Shown here piece by piece: positions 50,329 through 59,171 of a stretch of 64,000 nucleotides of DNA (its first letter is position 1; each line of letters opens with the position of its first letter). This DNA is from Bog-950 sp035299425 (GTDB lineage: Bacteria > Bacteroidota > Bacteroidia > Chitinophagales > LD1). The notes beneath the pieces are model-generated. The model ran no database searches, was not told the DNA's origin, and saw only the letters and a list, made by a program, of their open reading frames with translations. The position numbers were made by a program, and so were the translations under genes. The stretch covers positions 1-64,000 of the forward strand of contig DATGWP010000232.1 in NCBI GenBank assembly GCA_035299425.1, read 5' to 3'.

Positions 50329-50902
50329 TAACGAACGATTAAACGCTTGTTTTAAAAATTATTTTGCCCTGCCGTAAAATGCTTTTTTGCATAAAAGTAA
50401 CCGCTATGCCAAAGCTGTTATTATGCTACACCGGCATTGGCGGCCATAACCCGTTTTTTAAAGCGGGGGCGAAGATATTAAAATAGGTGACAGATGGAGG
50501 CTTTTTACTATGGCTGAAAAGTGCTGCCGGCAGGGCGGTTAAAATGGTTGGTTTAGAATCCGGCTGGCCGCCTATGCTACTGAGCCTTTAACTTTTAGTA
50601 TAAAAGGGTGTTTTTGAAAAAATGTCCATACCCTGCCTTTGTAAATTTTTGATTGTCAGCCAGTTACTGCAACCTACTGTCCATACCATTGCCTGCCGGC
50701 GCTATTCTTTTGGCGTAATAAAAGTTTGCAGCTTATGATAAGAAGTATTAGCAGCTGCATGGTATTGATAATCAGGTATAGTATATTTAAAAATACTTTA
50801 AATGTAAGTAAGCCTACCTTTTAAGACACGTTTTCGCCTGGTTTTAATAAAGCATAACCCTTTTTATAAAGTAGGATAATGACCAAATTGGGGGGATGCT
50901 TT
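50329..50902. other. 574-bp intergenic region between uppS and the DUF6089 gene
   Basis: No open frame, tRNA or terminator that I can support. It presumably holds the promoter of the uppS-bamA operon. It contains two exact TGTCCATACC repeats (50622-50631 and 50678-50687, 56 bp apart) and becomes A+T-rich from about 50700. Confidence 0.5.
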
Positions 50903-51805
50903 TTACCTGTAGGTGCCGTTAGGGCTTGGGCACTGCACCTTCATGATGGTGTAGGATAGGGTAATGCCGCCAAAAAGGTAGTCGTCGAACTTAGGCGACT
51001 GGCCGCGCTGGTAGCCGGGCTTGCCAATTTTTTCGCCGCCGTTGGCGCCGCTGCGGTCGCTAAGGGCCGCCGCCAAACCGGTAGAGCCGCCGGGTAGGGA
51101 GGCATAACTTGGGTACTTGCCGCTAACATCGTCCAGGTAATCGGTAAAGGTTTTGCGCACGCCGGCCTCTATACCTATGTTCCAGTTGCGCTTAAACGAG
51201 AACTTGAAGCCGCCCACAATAGGTATGGCAAAACTAAAGAGTCGGTATTTTTTTACACCCGAATAGCTTGGGTCGTTTTGCCCCTCGGTGCCCAGGGGCT
51301 GCAGATAATACCACTGCCCATTGTACTGCGCTTTGGGGTTAAAGAAAAACACCGACACGCCCGTGCCCAGGTAGGGGGTCCACCAGTGCTTACCCTTAGG
51401 GTGTGCTTTATCAAACTTAAAGAAGTTGAACTCGATAACCGAAGTGATATCGAAAATGTCGGACTTAAACGACAGGTTGCGCTGCTGGTTCCAAGCGGTA
51501 TTGGTTTTGGCATCGTCAAAGGCTACCTGCCCCCAGTTGATAGAGGTTTTCCAGCCGCCGCGGTACTTAATATTGTAGCGGTAAAAAGCCCCCGCCCCCG
51601 GCCGGGCAAATTTGAAAGAGGTTTTGGTATTAAGGTCGCCAAAGTAGTTGCTCATGCCGCCCCACACGCCAAATTCGTGTATCTGCGCGGTGGAAGAAAG
51701 CGATAGCAGGTAACAGACAGCCGATAGCAGAACAGGCTTACACCACCGACCACTGACCATTGACCACTGAAAACACGAGCCCAAAATTTGCCTTACCTTA
51801 TTCAT
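50903..51805 (-). CDS. DUF6089 outer-membrane beta-barrel protein
   Basis: A 300-residue exported protein of a Bacteroidota-specific family usually found beside uppS/bamA: 'IHEFGVWGGMSNYFGDLNTKTSFKFARPGAGAFYRYNIKYRGGWKTSINWG' with alternating strands typical of a small barrel, and 'GGFKFSFKRNWNIGIEAGVRKTFTDYLDDVSGKY' near the C terminus. The N terminus ('MNKVRQILGSCFQWSMVSGRWCKPVLLSAVCYLLSLSSTAQ') is an unusually long signal peptide, because codons 14-22 come from a 7-bp tandem repeat. Role in envelope assembly is inferred from context. Confidence 0.85.
   Translation of the reverse strand: MNKVRQILGSCFQWSMVSGRWCKPVLLSAVCYLLSLSSTAQIHEFGVWGGMSNYFGDLNTKTSFKFARPGAGAFYRYNIKYRGGWKTSINWGQVAFDDAKTNTAWNQQRNLSFKSDIFDITSVIEFNFFKFDKAHPKGKHWWTPYLGTGVSVFFFNPKAQYNGQWYYLQPLGTEGQNDPSYSGVKKYRLFSFAIPIVGGFKFSFKRNWNIGIEAGVRKTFTDYLDDVSGKYPSYASLPGGSTGLAAALSDRSGANGGEKIGKPGYQRGQSPKFDDYLFGGITLSYTIMKVQCPSPNGTYR
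51742..51769 (-). repeat. Heptanucleotide tandem repeat in the DUF6089 signal-peptide codons
   Basis: On the coding strand TGGTCAA, TGGTCAG, TGGTCGG and TGGTGTA follow one another. The 7-bp period means that gain or loss of one unit shifts the frame, while three units keep it. Confidence 0.75.
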
Positions 51806-51946
51806 TTAGAGGGTGCGAAAGTAATTACTAACGGCAAACAATGCAAAATGTTGTTTTGAGGGGCTTTTCAGGCTGGGGTTTAAGTATTTGTTAATCGCTT
51901 CATGGTCAGCTTGCAATCTACTTATGATTTATTAAATTTACTTAAT

Positions 51947-53080
51947 ATGAAAAAAGCACTACTTGTTATTTTGGTTTTCGGTGTTGCCTTTGGCGCCATT
52001 GCGTGCGAGGTAAATCCGCTGGCTTACCACCCGGCTACCAGTTTAAACATGTTTGAGTTTTGGGAGCCCAACTCCGGTCAATGGTCTTTTTTTGAAAAAG
52101 TTCAGTATTACAAAGACGCAAGTTGTCATCACAGCCGGTGTGTAAGCATAGTTCAAAATGATACAGGCCTGGTAGGGCCGATGTATAATTCATCAGAAGG
52201 CAAACTGAATGAGGTGGTTTTCATGGATGGCCTTACAAAAGACACAGTTTACCGCCAGTTAATAACCTATAACGCCGATGGCCAGGTTAGCTACAGTGTT
52301 TATCAATCGTATAACAAAACTGCAGCAACTACATCTGAAATGTGGATGGAAGATAACCGGATGTTTTATACCTATCAGGATGGGTTATTGGTAAGCTATA
52401 TCCACCAGCAATTAGATACAACCTTTAAGACCCTGCGGGAGATTCATTATTACTATAACAATGAAGGTAGGCTTATAGAGCAAAGGAACTCAGGAGCGGT
52501 AAATTATAAAACTTATCTCTTTTACAACAATGATGGAAATAAGGTGCGGGAGAGTGTTTTCAGCCTTTCTCCCGGCGCTTTGTCATGGCAAAATATCAGC
52601 AACAGCAGCTTTACTTATCATTCTGGTAATTTGATTATTCATGAAATTGATAGCACCCGGAATGAACAAACAGACCAATGGTATGCCAACGGAAAAAAAA
52701 TAATAACCAATAACATAGACGGACTACCGATAGAGATAATTTCACAAGTCTGGCGCTCAGATTCTGTATGGGAAAACTGGACGCGCGAAACGTATGAGTA
52801 TTGCGCGTCTATAGTTAACCCGGTGCAGGACATAATTAAAGAACCGGTTCGTTTTACTTTGCAGCCTAACCCAACAACCGACGTGGTGGGCATATCCATA
52901 GACGAAAATATGGTAGGCGGAACGCTAACTATCAACGACCTTACCGGTAAACAAATCAGCAGCTTACAATTACAGGTTAGCAATACACAAATACCAATCA
53001 ATTTGCCTAATGGCATTTATATGGTTACTGTAAGTAACACTACACACACGCACACCCGCAAACTGGTTGTAGCTAATTAA
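51947..53080 (+). CDS. Secreted YD-like repeat protein with T9SS type A tail
   Basis: A 377-residue exported protein. The ATG at 51947 opens the signal 'MKKALLVILVFGVAFGAIACEVN'; the frame is open to 51902 with a poorer start. The centre has 'Y-xx-(D/N)-G' beta repeats ('YNADGQVSYSVYQSYN', 'YNNEGRLIEQRN', 'YNNDGNKVRESVF') like the protein at 25252. The end ('FTLQPNPTTDVVGISI' ... 'NGIYMVTVSNTTHTHTRKLVVAN') is a T9SS type A domain. The 'AIAC' at the signal end might also be a lipobox, but a T9SS tail on a lipoprotein would be odd. Function unknown. Confidence 0.8.
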   Translation: MKKALLVILVFGVAFGAIACEVNPLAYHPATSLNMFEFWEPNSGQWSFFEKVQYYKDASCHHSRCVSIVQNDTGLVGPMYNSSEGKLNEVVFMDGLTKDTVYRQLITYNADGQVSYSVYQSYNKTAATTSEMWMEDNRMFYTYQDGLLVSYIHQQLDTTFKTLREIHYYYNNEGRLIEQRNSGAVNYKTYLFYNNDGNKVRESVFSLSPGALSWQNISNSSFTYHSGNLIIHEIDSTRNEQTDQWYANGKKIITNNIDGLPIEIISQVWRSDSVWENWTRETYEYCASIVNPVQDIIKEPVRFTLQPNPTTDVVGISIDENMVGGTLTINDLTGKQISSLQLQVSNTQIPINLPNGIYMVTVSNTTHTHTRKLVVAN

Positions 53081-53111
53081 AGCGGAGTTGGCCCAAAGAA
53101 ATTTAGGACCC

Positions 53112-53669
53112 TTACGCCACCGCTTTCTTCTCTTCAAACACCTCTATCTCGCGGTTGATGCTTACAGATATGTTCGATTTACTGCGCTCGGCCTGTAATA
53201 GGTTTAGCAGTATCTGGCGCTTGTTCTCATCCAGCGAGCTTACAAATTGTTTAAGCCGGTCTATTTCTTCTTCGGCTACACGGGCTTTGTCGGCCGATGA
53301 TTTTACCTCTTTTACAAACCGGTTCCAGTAAGGGAAGGTTTGGGTGCGCTGTATGCCCGCCAGGGGTTCATACTCCTTATTTATAATAAGAGCTACGGTA
53401 GGGTCGGTAATGGCGTAGTAGAACAAAGCCAGTTTCTCTTTTGTAGCGCTGCTGTATTTATGGTCGCGAAAGGCGCGGTAAAGGGTTTGCTCACCGGGTA
53501 GCTGGTCGTAAGGTATGTTCCACTTAAAAGCAATATTGCGTATCAGCGCATCGCGAAAGGTCCACTTAGTAAGGCAGGTAATATCGGGCACACAGTCGCT
53601 GCAGTATAACCGCACCAGGCGGTTACCCAACTCCAACAACAGCTCTATTTCTTCGTGCACGCTTATCAT
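53112..53669 (-). CDS. Hypothetical protein
   Basis: A 185-residue soluble protein that I do not recognise. It is mainly helical, with two Cys pairs near the N terminus ('LYCSDCVPDITCLTKW') and a long C-terminal coiled coil ('VKSSADKARVAEEEIDRLKQFVSSLDENKRQILLNLLQAERSK'). There is no signal peptide. It stands between a convergent secreted-protein gene and a divergent one. The ATG at 53669 is the only start that keeps the whole conserved-looking part. A regulatory or structural role is possible; nothing is known. Confidence 0.65.
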   Translation of the reverse strand: MISVHEEIELLLELGNRLVRLYCSDCVPDITCLTKWTFRDALIRNIAFKWNIPYDQLPGEQTLYRAFRDHKYSSATKEKLALFYYAITDPTVALIINKEYEPLAGIQRTQTFPYWNRFVKEVKSSADKARVAEEEIDRLKQFVSSLDENKRQILLNLLQAERSKSNISVSINREIEVFEEKKAVA

Positions 53670-53776
53670 GTTGATACAAAGTTGATACGCTCTTTAGTTT
53701 GTGTTGATACCTGCACCGGGCCACCGGTGTGTTGTTTTGTGCCATCAAATTTTTTACTCACAAAACAATAATTGAC

Positions 53777-54103
53777 ATGAAAAAATTTCTCCTTGCATCT
53801 CTCGTAGCCATGACCCTTTTGCTGCCTGCTTTGAATAACACGAGTAACGCGGCGAGTATATTTGTTCAGCGCGTTGTAAATATTGCGATTAGTGGATGGA
53901 CATTCTTTGCCACTTCCGAAACAGCCGATGGAACAATTACCAGGATTGAAATTTACAGGCTGAGCACCGGTGAACGAGTGCGCGCCAGTAATTGTAATGG
54001 AACCTATGAATGTTCTGTTGACTTGAGTGGGTTGCCACACGGCGGATATTGTGGTATTATTATTTGCCAAAACGTAACAGTTAGTAAACAGTTTAAGCTG
54101 TAA
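53777..54103 (+). CDS. Small secreted protein, unknown function
   Basis: A 108-residue protein. The ATG at 53777 gives the signal peptide 'MKKFLLASLVAMTLLLPALNNTSNA'. The mature part has four Cys ('ASNCNGTYECSVDL', 'GGYCGIIICQN') and a beta-sandwich-like rhythm ending 'LPHGGYCGIIICQNVTVSKQFKL'. This echoes the last strands of T9SS type A domains ('G.Y.v.i...'), but the upstream part of such a domain is lacking. Function unknown. A strong terminator follows, so it is a single-gene unit. Confidence 0.7.
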   Translation: MKKFLLASLVAMTLLLPALNNTSNAASIFVQRVVNIAISGWTFFATSETADGTITRIEIYRLSTGERVRASNCNGTYECSVDLSGLPHGGYCGIIICQNVTVSKQFKL

Positions 54104-54116
54104 AATTGTATGACAG

Positions 54117-54167
54117 AGCTGGTGTGTATTGCAATAGGTTGCTATAGACACCAGCTTATTTTTTTGT
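54117..54167 (+). terminator. Rho-independent terminator
   Basis: AGCTGGTGT (54117-54125) pairs with ACACCAGCT (54148-54156) around a 22-base loop, and TTATTTTTTT follows. It begins 13 bp after the small secreted-protein gene. Confidence 0.85.
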
Positions 54168-54174
54168 AGCTTGA

Positions 54175-55602
54175 TCATAAAAATTTTAGCAACCATTCTT
54201 TGCCGGTGAAATAATTTTCCGATTTAAGGTTTTCAGCTAATTGTTTGCGCTTTGCGTTATCCGTGGCTTTCAATAATTTTTTAGAGTACAAAATGTTTTT
54301 TGTAAAAATGTCTTTGGCCCAGTGCAAGGCATCACTATTACGTAAAATATATTTTTCGTAAGCGCTCAGAAAATCAAGGAGCAAATCAACATTAGTCGGA
54401 TCTTGCTCATACAAACACATAAACTGCCATCGGCGAACGACAGCATTAAAAATTGGCTCTTCTTTTACCTGTGCTTGTTGAAAAAGTGGCATAGCTACGT
54501 TATATTCCTTTTGGCTGAAATGATACTGTGCTTTTACAAAAGCCGAATTTGTATCTCTATGTTCTTCCGGTAGATACAAGCTATAGGTATCTATAAATTG
54601 CTTTATCCAAACCGCTGGTTTAGAATGTGCCAACGATAGCGAAACAATATTTCTAAAGTCTGAGGGCTGGATCAAACCTGTTTCAACTACAAGGTCGTGT
54701 TTCAACTTTAATTCGTACCACCAAAGTGCCTCTGCCCCAGCCCTGTTATATCCGTGGCTGTTCCAATACAGGCAATAATTACTCGCATAGTTTATTACCT
54801 CCTTTACATTTAAGGTCGGTTTAGATTGTGCAGTATGTTCAAAAAAGTGTTTAAGAGACATGTAATAACCTTCTCCTTCATCGAAGGTTTTCGCTTTTAG
54901 CATTTGATACACGTTCCAGAAAAGATGGACAAAAGGAAATTTTTCATTGTTGTAAGGCTCAAGAACTTCAAGTATGTAAGGTATATTCTCTTCCTGATAG
55001 GGAGTTCCTAATACTTGCTGCCGGTTGCGAAGTTCGCAATGGTAATATAACTTCTTTAGAGCATAAAAAACGTCTAACTCCTTTATTACAGGTAAAATAT
55101 CATTCTGTATAGTCCTGTTTAGCTTGGCATCAAATCCACTAAGCGCTAGCTCGGTGAGCACATGCCGCTGATAGAAAGTATCAAAATTTTGTTCGGCATC
55201 CTGGTCCAGTGCTTTTAGTAACTGCTCATGCTCCTTATTAAACATTTCGAACAGGTGGTACTTTTTATATGCTTGTAACCGGTGGCGGTCTACACTATCG
55301 GGTGTGGCTTTAAAATCTTCTATAGCCAAAAACTGTTCTAAACATTTAAGCAGGTCGCTGCCGTAGTTGGCCTGGCGCTTTTGGTTGCCCAGAGCCGGTG
55401 CCTTTTTTTGTATTACTTCCGGGTCGGTTTTCTTTTCGTCGTACACCGGGTGAAATTTACGCAGGTATTGAAACAGGGGTAGCGCCCCTGCAGGTATTTC
55501 AAAGTATGGCGAACTGAGGTAGGCCTCAAATTTTTCCATTTCGGGTGGACTAAGTTGGCGCAGAGCAGATGTAAGTTTAGAAAGATGTACAGGCGCTGCC
55601 AT
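54175..55602 (-). CDS. Hypothetical helical-repeat protein
   Basis: A 475-residue protein of almost wholly helical composition ('LTSALRQLSPPEMEKFEAYLSSPYF', 'QRHVLTELALSGFDAKLNRTIQNDILPVIKELDVFYALKKLYYHCELRNRQQ'), with TPR-like helix pairs toward the end. There is no signal peptide, membrane segment or catalytic motif. Similar proteins occur as uncharacterised ORFs in Chitinophagia-type genomes, but I cannot name a family. It is divergent from the LytTR gene. A+T content is higher in its 3' half than in its neighbours. Confidence 0.7.
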   Translation of the reverse strand: MAAPVHLSKLTSALRQLSPPEMEKFEAYLSSPYFEIPAGALPLFQYLRKFHPVYDEKKTDPEVIQKKAPALGNQKRQANYGSDLLKCLEQFLAIEDFKATPDSVDRHRLQAYKKYHLFEMFNKEHEQLLKALDQDAEQNFDTFYQRHVLTELALSGFDAKLNRTIQNDILPVIKELDVFYALKKLYYHCELRNRQQVLGTPYQEENIPYILEVLEPYNNEKFPFVHLFWNVYQMLKAKTFDEGEGYYMSLKHFFEHTAQSKPTLNVKEVINYASNYCLYWNSHGYNRAGAEALWWYELKLKHDLVVETGLIQPSDFRNIVSLSLAHSKPAVWIKQFIDTYSLYLPEEHRDTNSAFVKAQYHFSQKEYNVAMPLFQQAQVKEEPIFNAVVRRWQFMCLYEQDPTNVDLLLDFLSAYEKYILRNSDALHWAKDIFTKNILYSKKLLKATDNAKRKQLAENLKSENYFTGKEWLLKFL

Positions 55603-55914
55603 TTATGGTATTACCGGGTTACAGTTTGGGGGTTAAATACTACGGATAATTAACCGACCTATACCATATACCTGTTAAAAAGCATATGGTTAAAAAGCCA
55701 ATTTTCCGCCTACTCAAATATAAAAAACCCTTGTTTTTGCCGGAAAGGTGCATACTTGTAAAAAACCAACAAAACCTTGTGCCAGTGCGGGTTTCAGCTG
55801 TATAGGGATGCTGTATTCTAAGCCAAAACTACCGTTTGTAGCCGGAAAACGACGGAATTCTGTCTTTGCATACGGTTTGGGGTGTGGGTAATATTGTTGT
55901 ATCAAACAGCAACC
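55603..55914. other. 312-bp divergent gap before the LytTR gene
   Basis: No gene is seen. It carries an ACCATAT...ATATGGT inverted repeat (near 55664-55692) that includes two GTTAAAAAGC direct repeats. It should also contain the promoters of the two divergent genes. Confidence 0.45.
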
Positions 55915-56493
55915 ATGAAACCAATACTATCGTACCCCGCACCAATGCCCGAAGAAACCCTGCTGCTAAGCACTAACGACGGCTGGTTTTATGTGCCCCT
56001 GGCCAGCATTGTGCACTGCAGCAGCGAGAGCTCGTATACCGAGTTTCACCTGGCCGATGGGCAGGTACTGGTAGTAAGCTGCACGCTTTTATACTATGAA
56101 AAACTAATAAGCGCGTTTGGTTTTTTCCGCATTCATAAATCGCACCTAATTAATACCCGGTACCTGCGCAGTGTAACCCGGCAGGATGCTACCTGGTACG
56201 TGGGCCTTAGCAATGGCAGCAGCCTACCGGTATCGAGAGAGAGAAAAGGAGGCCTGATAGACCACCTGCAAATGAACAGCGTGGCAGGCTTAAACCCCTA
56301 CAGCAAAAAAATGGCCGACCTGGGTATGATGGAAACCAAAGGCGCGCTGGAGGTAAAGCTGAAGGTAAATACGATGCCGGCGCAGGGCAATAGCAATGAA
56401 AAAAGAGAAGATGATAAAGCGGGAATTGAGACAGGCGAAAACAATTACACCATTGTCGGCAACGGCAAAGGCACAACACTGAACGTAAGTTAA
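55915..56493 (+). CDS. LytTR-type DNA-binding protein without receiver domain
   Basis: A 192-residue regulator. The ATG at 55915 is preferred over an open extension to 55882. The LytTR domain covers about 17-110: 'GWFYVPLASIVHCSSESSYTEFHLADGQVLVVSCTLLYYEKLISAFGFFRIHKSHLINTRYLRSVTRQDATWYVGLSNGSSLPVSRERKGGLIDHL'. The C-terminal ~80 residues are low-complexity and polar. There is no N-terminal receiver, so it must be activated another way, or by partners such as the receiver protein encoded next. The following 246-bp gap holds no gene. Confidence 0.9.
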   Translation: MKPILSYPAPMPEETLLLSTNDGWFYVPLASIVHCSSESSYTEFHLADGQVLVVSCTLLYYEKLISAFGFFRIHKSHLINTRYLRSVTRQDATWYVGLSNGSSLPVSRERKGGLIDHLQMNSVAGLNPYSKKMADLGMMETKGALEVKLKVNTMPAQGNSNEKREDDKAGIETGENNYTIVGNGKGTTLNVS

Positions 56494-56739
56494 CTTTTTA
56501 TATAGGACACACACAGAACACAGCATTTAAAGTAAAAAGTTAAGGGAGTTAAAGGCGGAGATGATATTACTAATGGGAAGAAGTGCGGCCATGCTTTGGC
56601 GGCTATTCGTATCTGCATAAGTGCCGGTAACAGCGGCGACACAACAGTACGGAATAATGCCGGAGATGATAGCAGGCAGCTGTCCGGCTTAAAAGTAGTG
56701 TATACCATTTTGCGCATGCCCCGGAAAAAAATGTACGCC

Positions 56740-57174
56740 ATGCACGATATAGAAATACTACTGGTAGAAGATAACCTTAGCGATGCTGAGATGACTATAC
56801 GTGCGCTGAAAAAGAACAACCTGGCCAATAGCATACTGCATGTAAAAGACGGCGCAGAGGCACTTGATTTTGTTTTTGCCATGGGCGCTTTTGCCAGCCG
56901 CCTTATAGAGAATAAACCCAAAGTAATACTGCTTGACCTTAAAATGCCGAAGATAGATGGCATAGAAGTGTTGCAAAAAATAAAAAGTGATGAGCGCACC
57001 ATGAACATTCCTGTGGTGGTGCTTACCTCATCTAAAGAAGACCCGGATATAAAACAATGCTACGAGCATGGTGTAAACAGCTATGTGGTAAAGCCGGTGG
57101 AGTTTGAAGATTTTCATAAAGCGGTAGCCGACCTTGGCTTGTACTGGCTGCTCATCAATCAACCCCCACAATAA
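56740..57174 (+). CDS. Stand-alone response-regulator receiver (Rcp1-like)
   Basis: A 144-residue CheY-like receiver: 'MHDIEILLVEDNLSDAEMTIRAL', phospho-acceptor Asp66 in 'KVILLDLKMPKIDG', Thr/Ser in 'VVLTSSKEDPD', and Lys in 'YVVKPVEF'. There is no output domain. The ATG at 56740 matches the usual start of the Rcp1 group; in-frame ATGs at 56716 and 56731 and a longer frame from 56596 are less likely. Rcp1-type proteins work with phytochrome-like or PAS kinases; the kinase gene follows 12 bases later. Confidence 0.92.
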   Translation: MHDIEILLVEDNLSDAEMTIRALKKNNLANSILHVKDGAEALDFVFAMGAFASRLIENKPKVILLDLKMPKIDGIEVLQKIKSDERTMNIPVVVLTSSKEDPDIKQCYEHGVNSYVVKPVEFEDFHKAVADLGLYWLLINQPPQ

Positions 57175-57186
57175 AACCCATGTGTT

Positions 57187-58755
57187 ATGACCCGCAACAT
57201 TAAATTTTTGATACTGGAGCACGACCCCAGCGATATAGACCTGATAAGGTACGAGCTGAATAAGTCGTTTGGTAATAACGAAATGCACGTAGTGCAAAAT
57301 GAGGCTGACTTTACACAGGCACTACACAATTTTTGTCCCGATATTATTCTTTCCGATTACTCACTTCCGACTTTCGATGGCCTGTCGGCTTTTAAAATAA
57401 AACAACAAATACGTCCCGACACCCCTTTCATTTTAGTATCGGGCACAGTAGGCGAAGAGAATGCTGTTGAGTTTATCAAAACCGGCATTACCGATTATGC
57501 CCTTAAAGACAAGCTATACTCGCTGGAACCCAAAATAGTACGTGCACTTAACGAAGCCGACGAAAGGGAGCAAAAACGCCAGGCACAGGAGGCTCTTAAA
57601 AACTCTGAATCGAACCTGCGCGCTATATTTCAGAATACCGATGTAGGTTTTTTGTTTTTAAATACCGACTACCGCGTAGTAGCCTATAACTATATAAGCC
57701 AGCAATGGGCCATGAACCTGTTGGGTTACCAGCTAAAAGAAAACACCAATTTTAAAAAACTGCTAACCGCTGATAAGCTTATAGCCTTTAATGATTTTGA
57801 TAACCGTATAATGAACGGGCGCGACATTACCTGCGAAACAAGCTTTAAAAACCCCGATGGCACGGTGCATTGGTATAGCGTAAACGGCAAACCTATTTTT
57901 GATAAAGACCGCATAATAGGCACGTGTATAGCCATAACCGATATTACGCGCCGCAAAATGGCCGAAGAAGAAATACTGAAGTTAAACCTGGAGCTGGAGC
58001 ACCGGGTAGAGCAGCGCACGTACGAACTGGTAGAAGCCAATAAAGCACTGGAGGCTTTCTCTTATTCGGTATCGCACGATTTGCGCTCGCCGGTGCGATC
58101 GGTAATGGGTTTTACCAGCCTGATACAGGCAGAGCATGGCCATAGCCTGAACCCTGATTTGAAGCAGCTTTTTAATCACATAGAAAGCAGCAGCAAACGC
58201 ATGAACACCATTATAGACGACTTGCTGGTGCTGGCCAAGTATGGTAAAGAGCCACTTAACATAGCACCGGTAAACCTTACCAAGCTGTTTTACAGCGTGT
58301 GGGATAATCACCTGTTTGCATCGCCACACAATGCCAAACTGGAGATGCAGCAGCTGCCGGAAGTAATGGCTGACGGTTCTATGCTGGAGCAGGTGGTGGT
58401 AAATATGGTATCTAACGCGGTAAAGTACTCCTCTAAAATTGATAAACCATTAGTAAAGGTTGGTTTTACCGAAACAGATGATGCCCTTACCATATATGTG
58501 CAGGATAACGGCGCCGGCTTTGATATGAAAAACTACAACCGCCTGTTTGGCGCATTTCAGCGCCTGCACGGCCTTAGCGAGTTTGAGGGTTCGGGCGTGG
58601 GCCTTATGATAATTAAGCGCATAATAGACCGCCACGGAGGCCAGGTGTGGGCCGAGGGTAAAGTAAACGGGGGCGCTACTTTTTATTTCTCGCTACCCAA
58701 GCAACCGGGTGGCACAGGTACCGGCAAAAAAGTATTTACAAATACAATGCGCTAA
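57187..58755 (+). CDS. Hybrid sensor histidine kinase (receiver-PAS-HisKA-HATPase)
   Basis: A 522-residue cytoplasmic kinase. It begins with a receiver (about 5-120, phospho-Asp57 in 'DIILSDYSLPTFDG'), then a PAS domain (about 140-255, 'NLRAIFQNTDVGFLFLNTDYRVVAYN' and 'VHWYSVNGKPIFDKDRIIG'). A short coiled coil leads to HisKA with His297 in 'SYSVSHDLRSPVRSVMGF'. The HATPase follows ('MVSNAVKYS', 'VQDNGAGFDMKNYNRLFGAF', 'GSGVGLMIIKRIIDRHGG'). There is no membrane segment, so the signal is intracellular. With the receiver gene just upstream it forms a likely phosphotransfer pair. Confidence 0.95.
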   Translation: MTRNIKFLILEHDPSDIDLIRYELNKSFGNNEMHVVQNEADFTQALHNFCPDIILSDYSLPTFDGLSAFKIKQQIRPDTPFILVSGTVGEENAVEFIKTGITDYALKDKLYSLEPKIVRALNEADEREQKRQAQEALKNSESNLRAIFQNTDVGFLFLNTDYRVVAYNYISQQWAMNLLGYQLKENTNFKKLLTADKLIAFNDFDNRIMNGRDITCETSFKNPDGTVHWYSVNGKPIFDKDRIIGTCIAITDITRRKMAEEEILKLNLELEHRVEQRTYELVEANKALEAFSYSVSHDLRSPVRSVMGFTSLIQAEHGHSLNPDLKQLFNHIESSSKRMNTIIDDLLVLAKYGKEPLNIAPVNLTKLFYSVWDNHLFASPHNAKLEMQQLPEVMADGSMLEQVVVNMVSNAVKYSSKIDKPLVKVGFTETDDALTIYVQDNGAGFDMKNYNRLFGAFQRLHGLSEFEGSGVGLMIIKRIIDRHGGQVWAEGKVNGGATFYFSLPKQPGGTGTGKKVFTNTMR

Positions 58756-58820
58756 CAAAAAACAGAACCAGGGGCCAAGGCCATAAAATACATAAACAAA
58801 CAGCAAAAACGAAAGACCCA

Positions 58821-59162
58821 ATGCAAAACCGGAAAGAAAGTAATAGCAATGCACCAGGAAACATAATACAGGAAAATATGGCGCATATTGACCAGGCCAG
58901 TTTTTTACTGCGCATGTTACATAGCCCCATACGCCAGCAGATAATAACCACACTACTGCAGAAAGAAGGCTGTGCCGTAAACGAGTTATGCGAGATAATG
59001 AATATCAAGCAGTCTATTATGTCGCAAAACCTGGCCCTGCTGCGTAATGCCAGCCTGGTAATACCCCGCCGTGTAGGCCGCGAGGTACACTACTCTATTA
59101 ACAGCAGCTACCTGAACGAGGTAATGAAGTTTGTTCAAAACCTGTCGCAAACAGCGCAGTAA
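58821..59162 (+). CDS. ArsR-type winged-helix regulator
   Basis: A 113-residue protein with an ArsR-family helix-turn-helix: 'ASFLLRMLHSPIRQQIITTLLQKEGCAVNELCEIMNIKQSIMSQNLALLRNASLVIPRRVGREVHYSINSSYLNEVMKFVQNL'. Typical metal ligands (ELCVC) are not seen: 'NELCEIMN' has one Cys in the same place, and another (GCAV) precedes it. Metal or redox sensing via the Cys pair is possible but unproven. It follows the kinase gene by 65 bp in the same direction and converges on nadK. Confidence 0.88.
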   Translation: MQNRKESNSNAPGNIIQENMAHIDQASFLLRMLHSPIRQQIITTLLQKEGCAVNELCEIMNIKQSIMSQNLALLRNASLVIPRRVGREVHYSINSSYLNEVMKFVQNLSQTAQ

Positions 59163-59171
59163 AACGCAGCA

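Noticed and set aside
50341..50902. Possible small RNA or tRNA in the 574-bp gap
   Set aside because: No cloverleaf, T-loop sequence or terminator could be traced by eye; left as unassigned.
56490..57008. Minus-strand frame of 172 codons across the LytTR-receiver gap
   Set aside because: It overlaps the well-supported receiver gene antisense and its product is Ser/Ala/Leu-rich without a motif.
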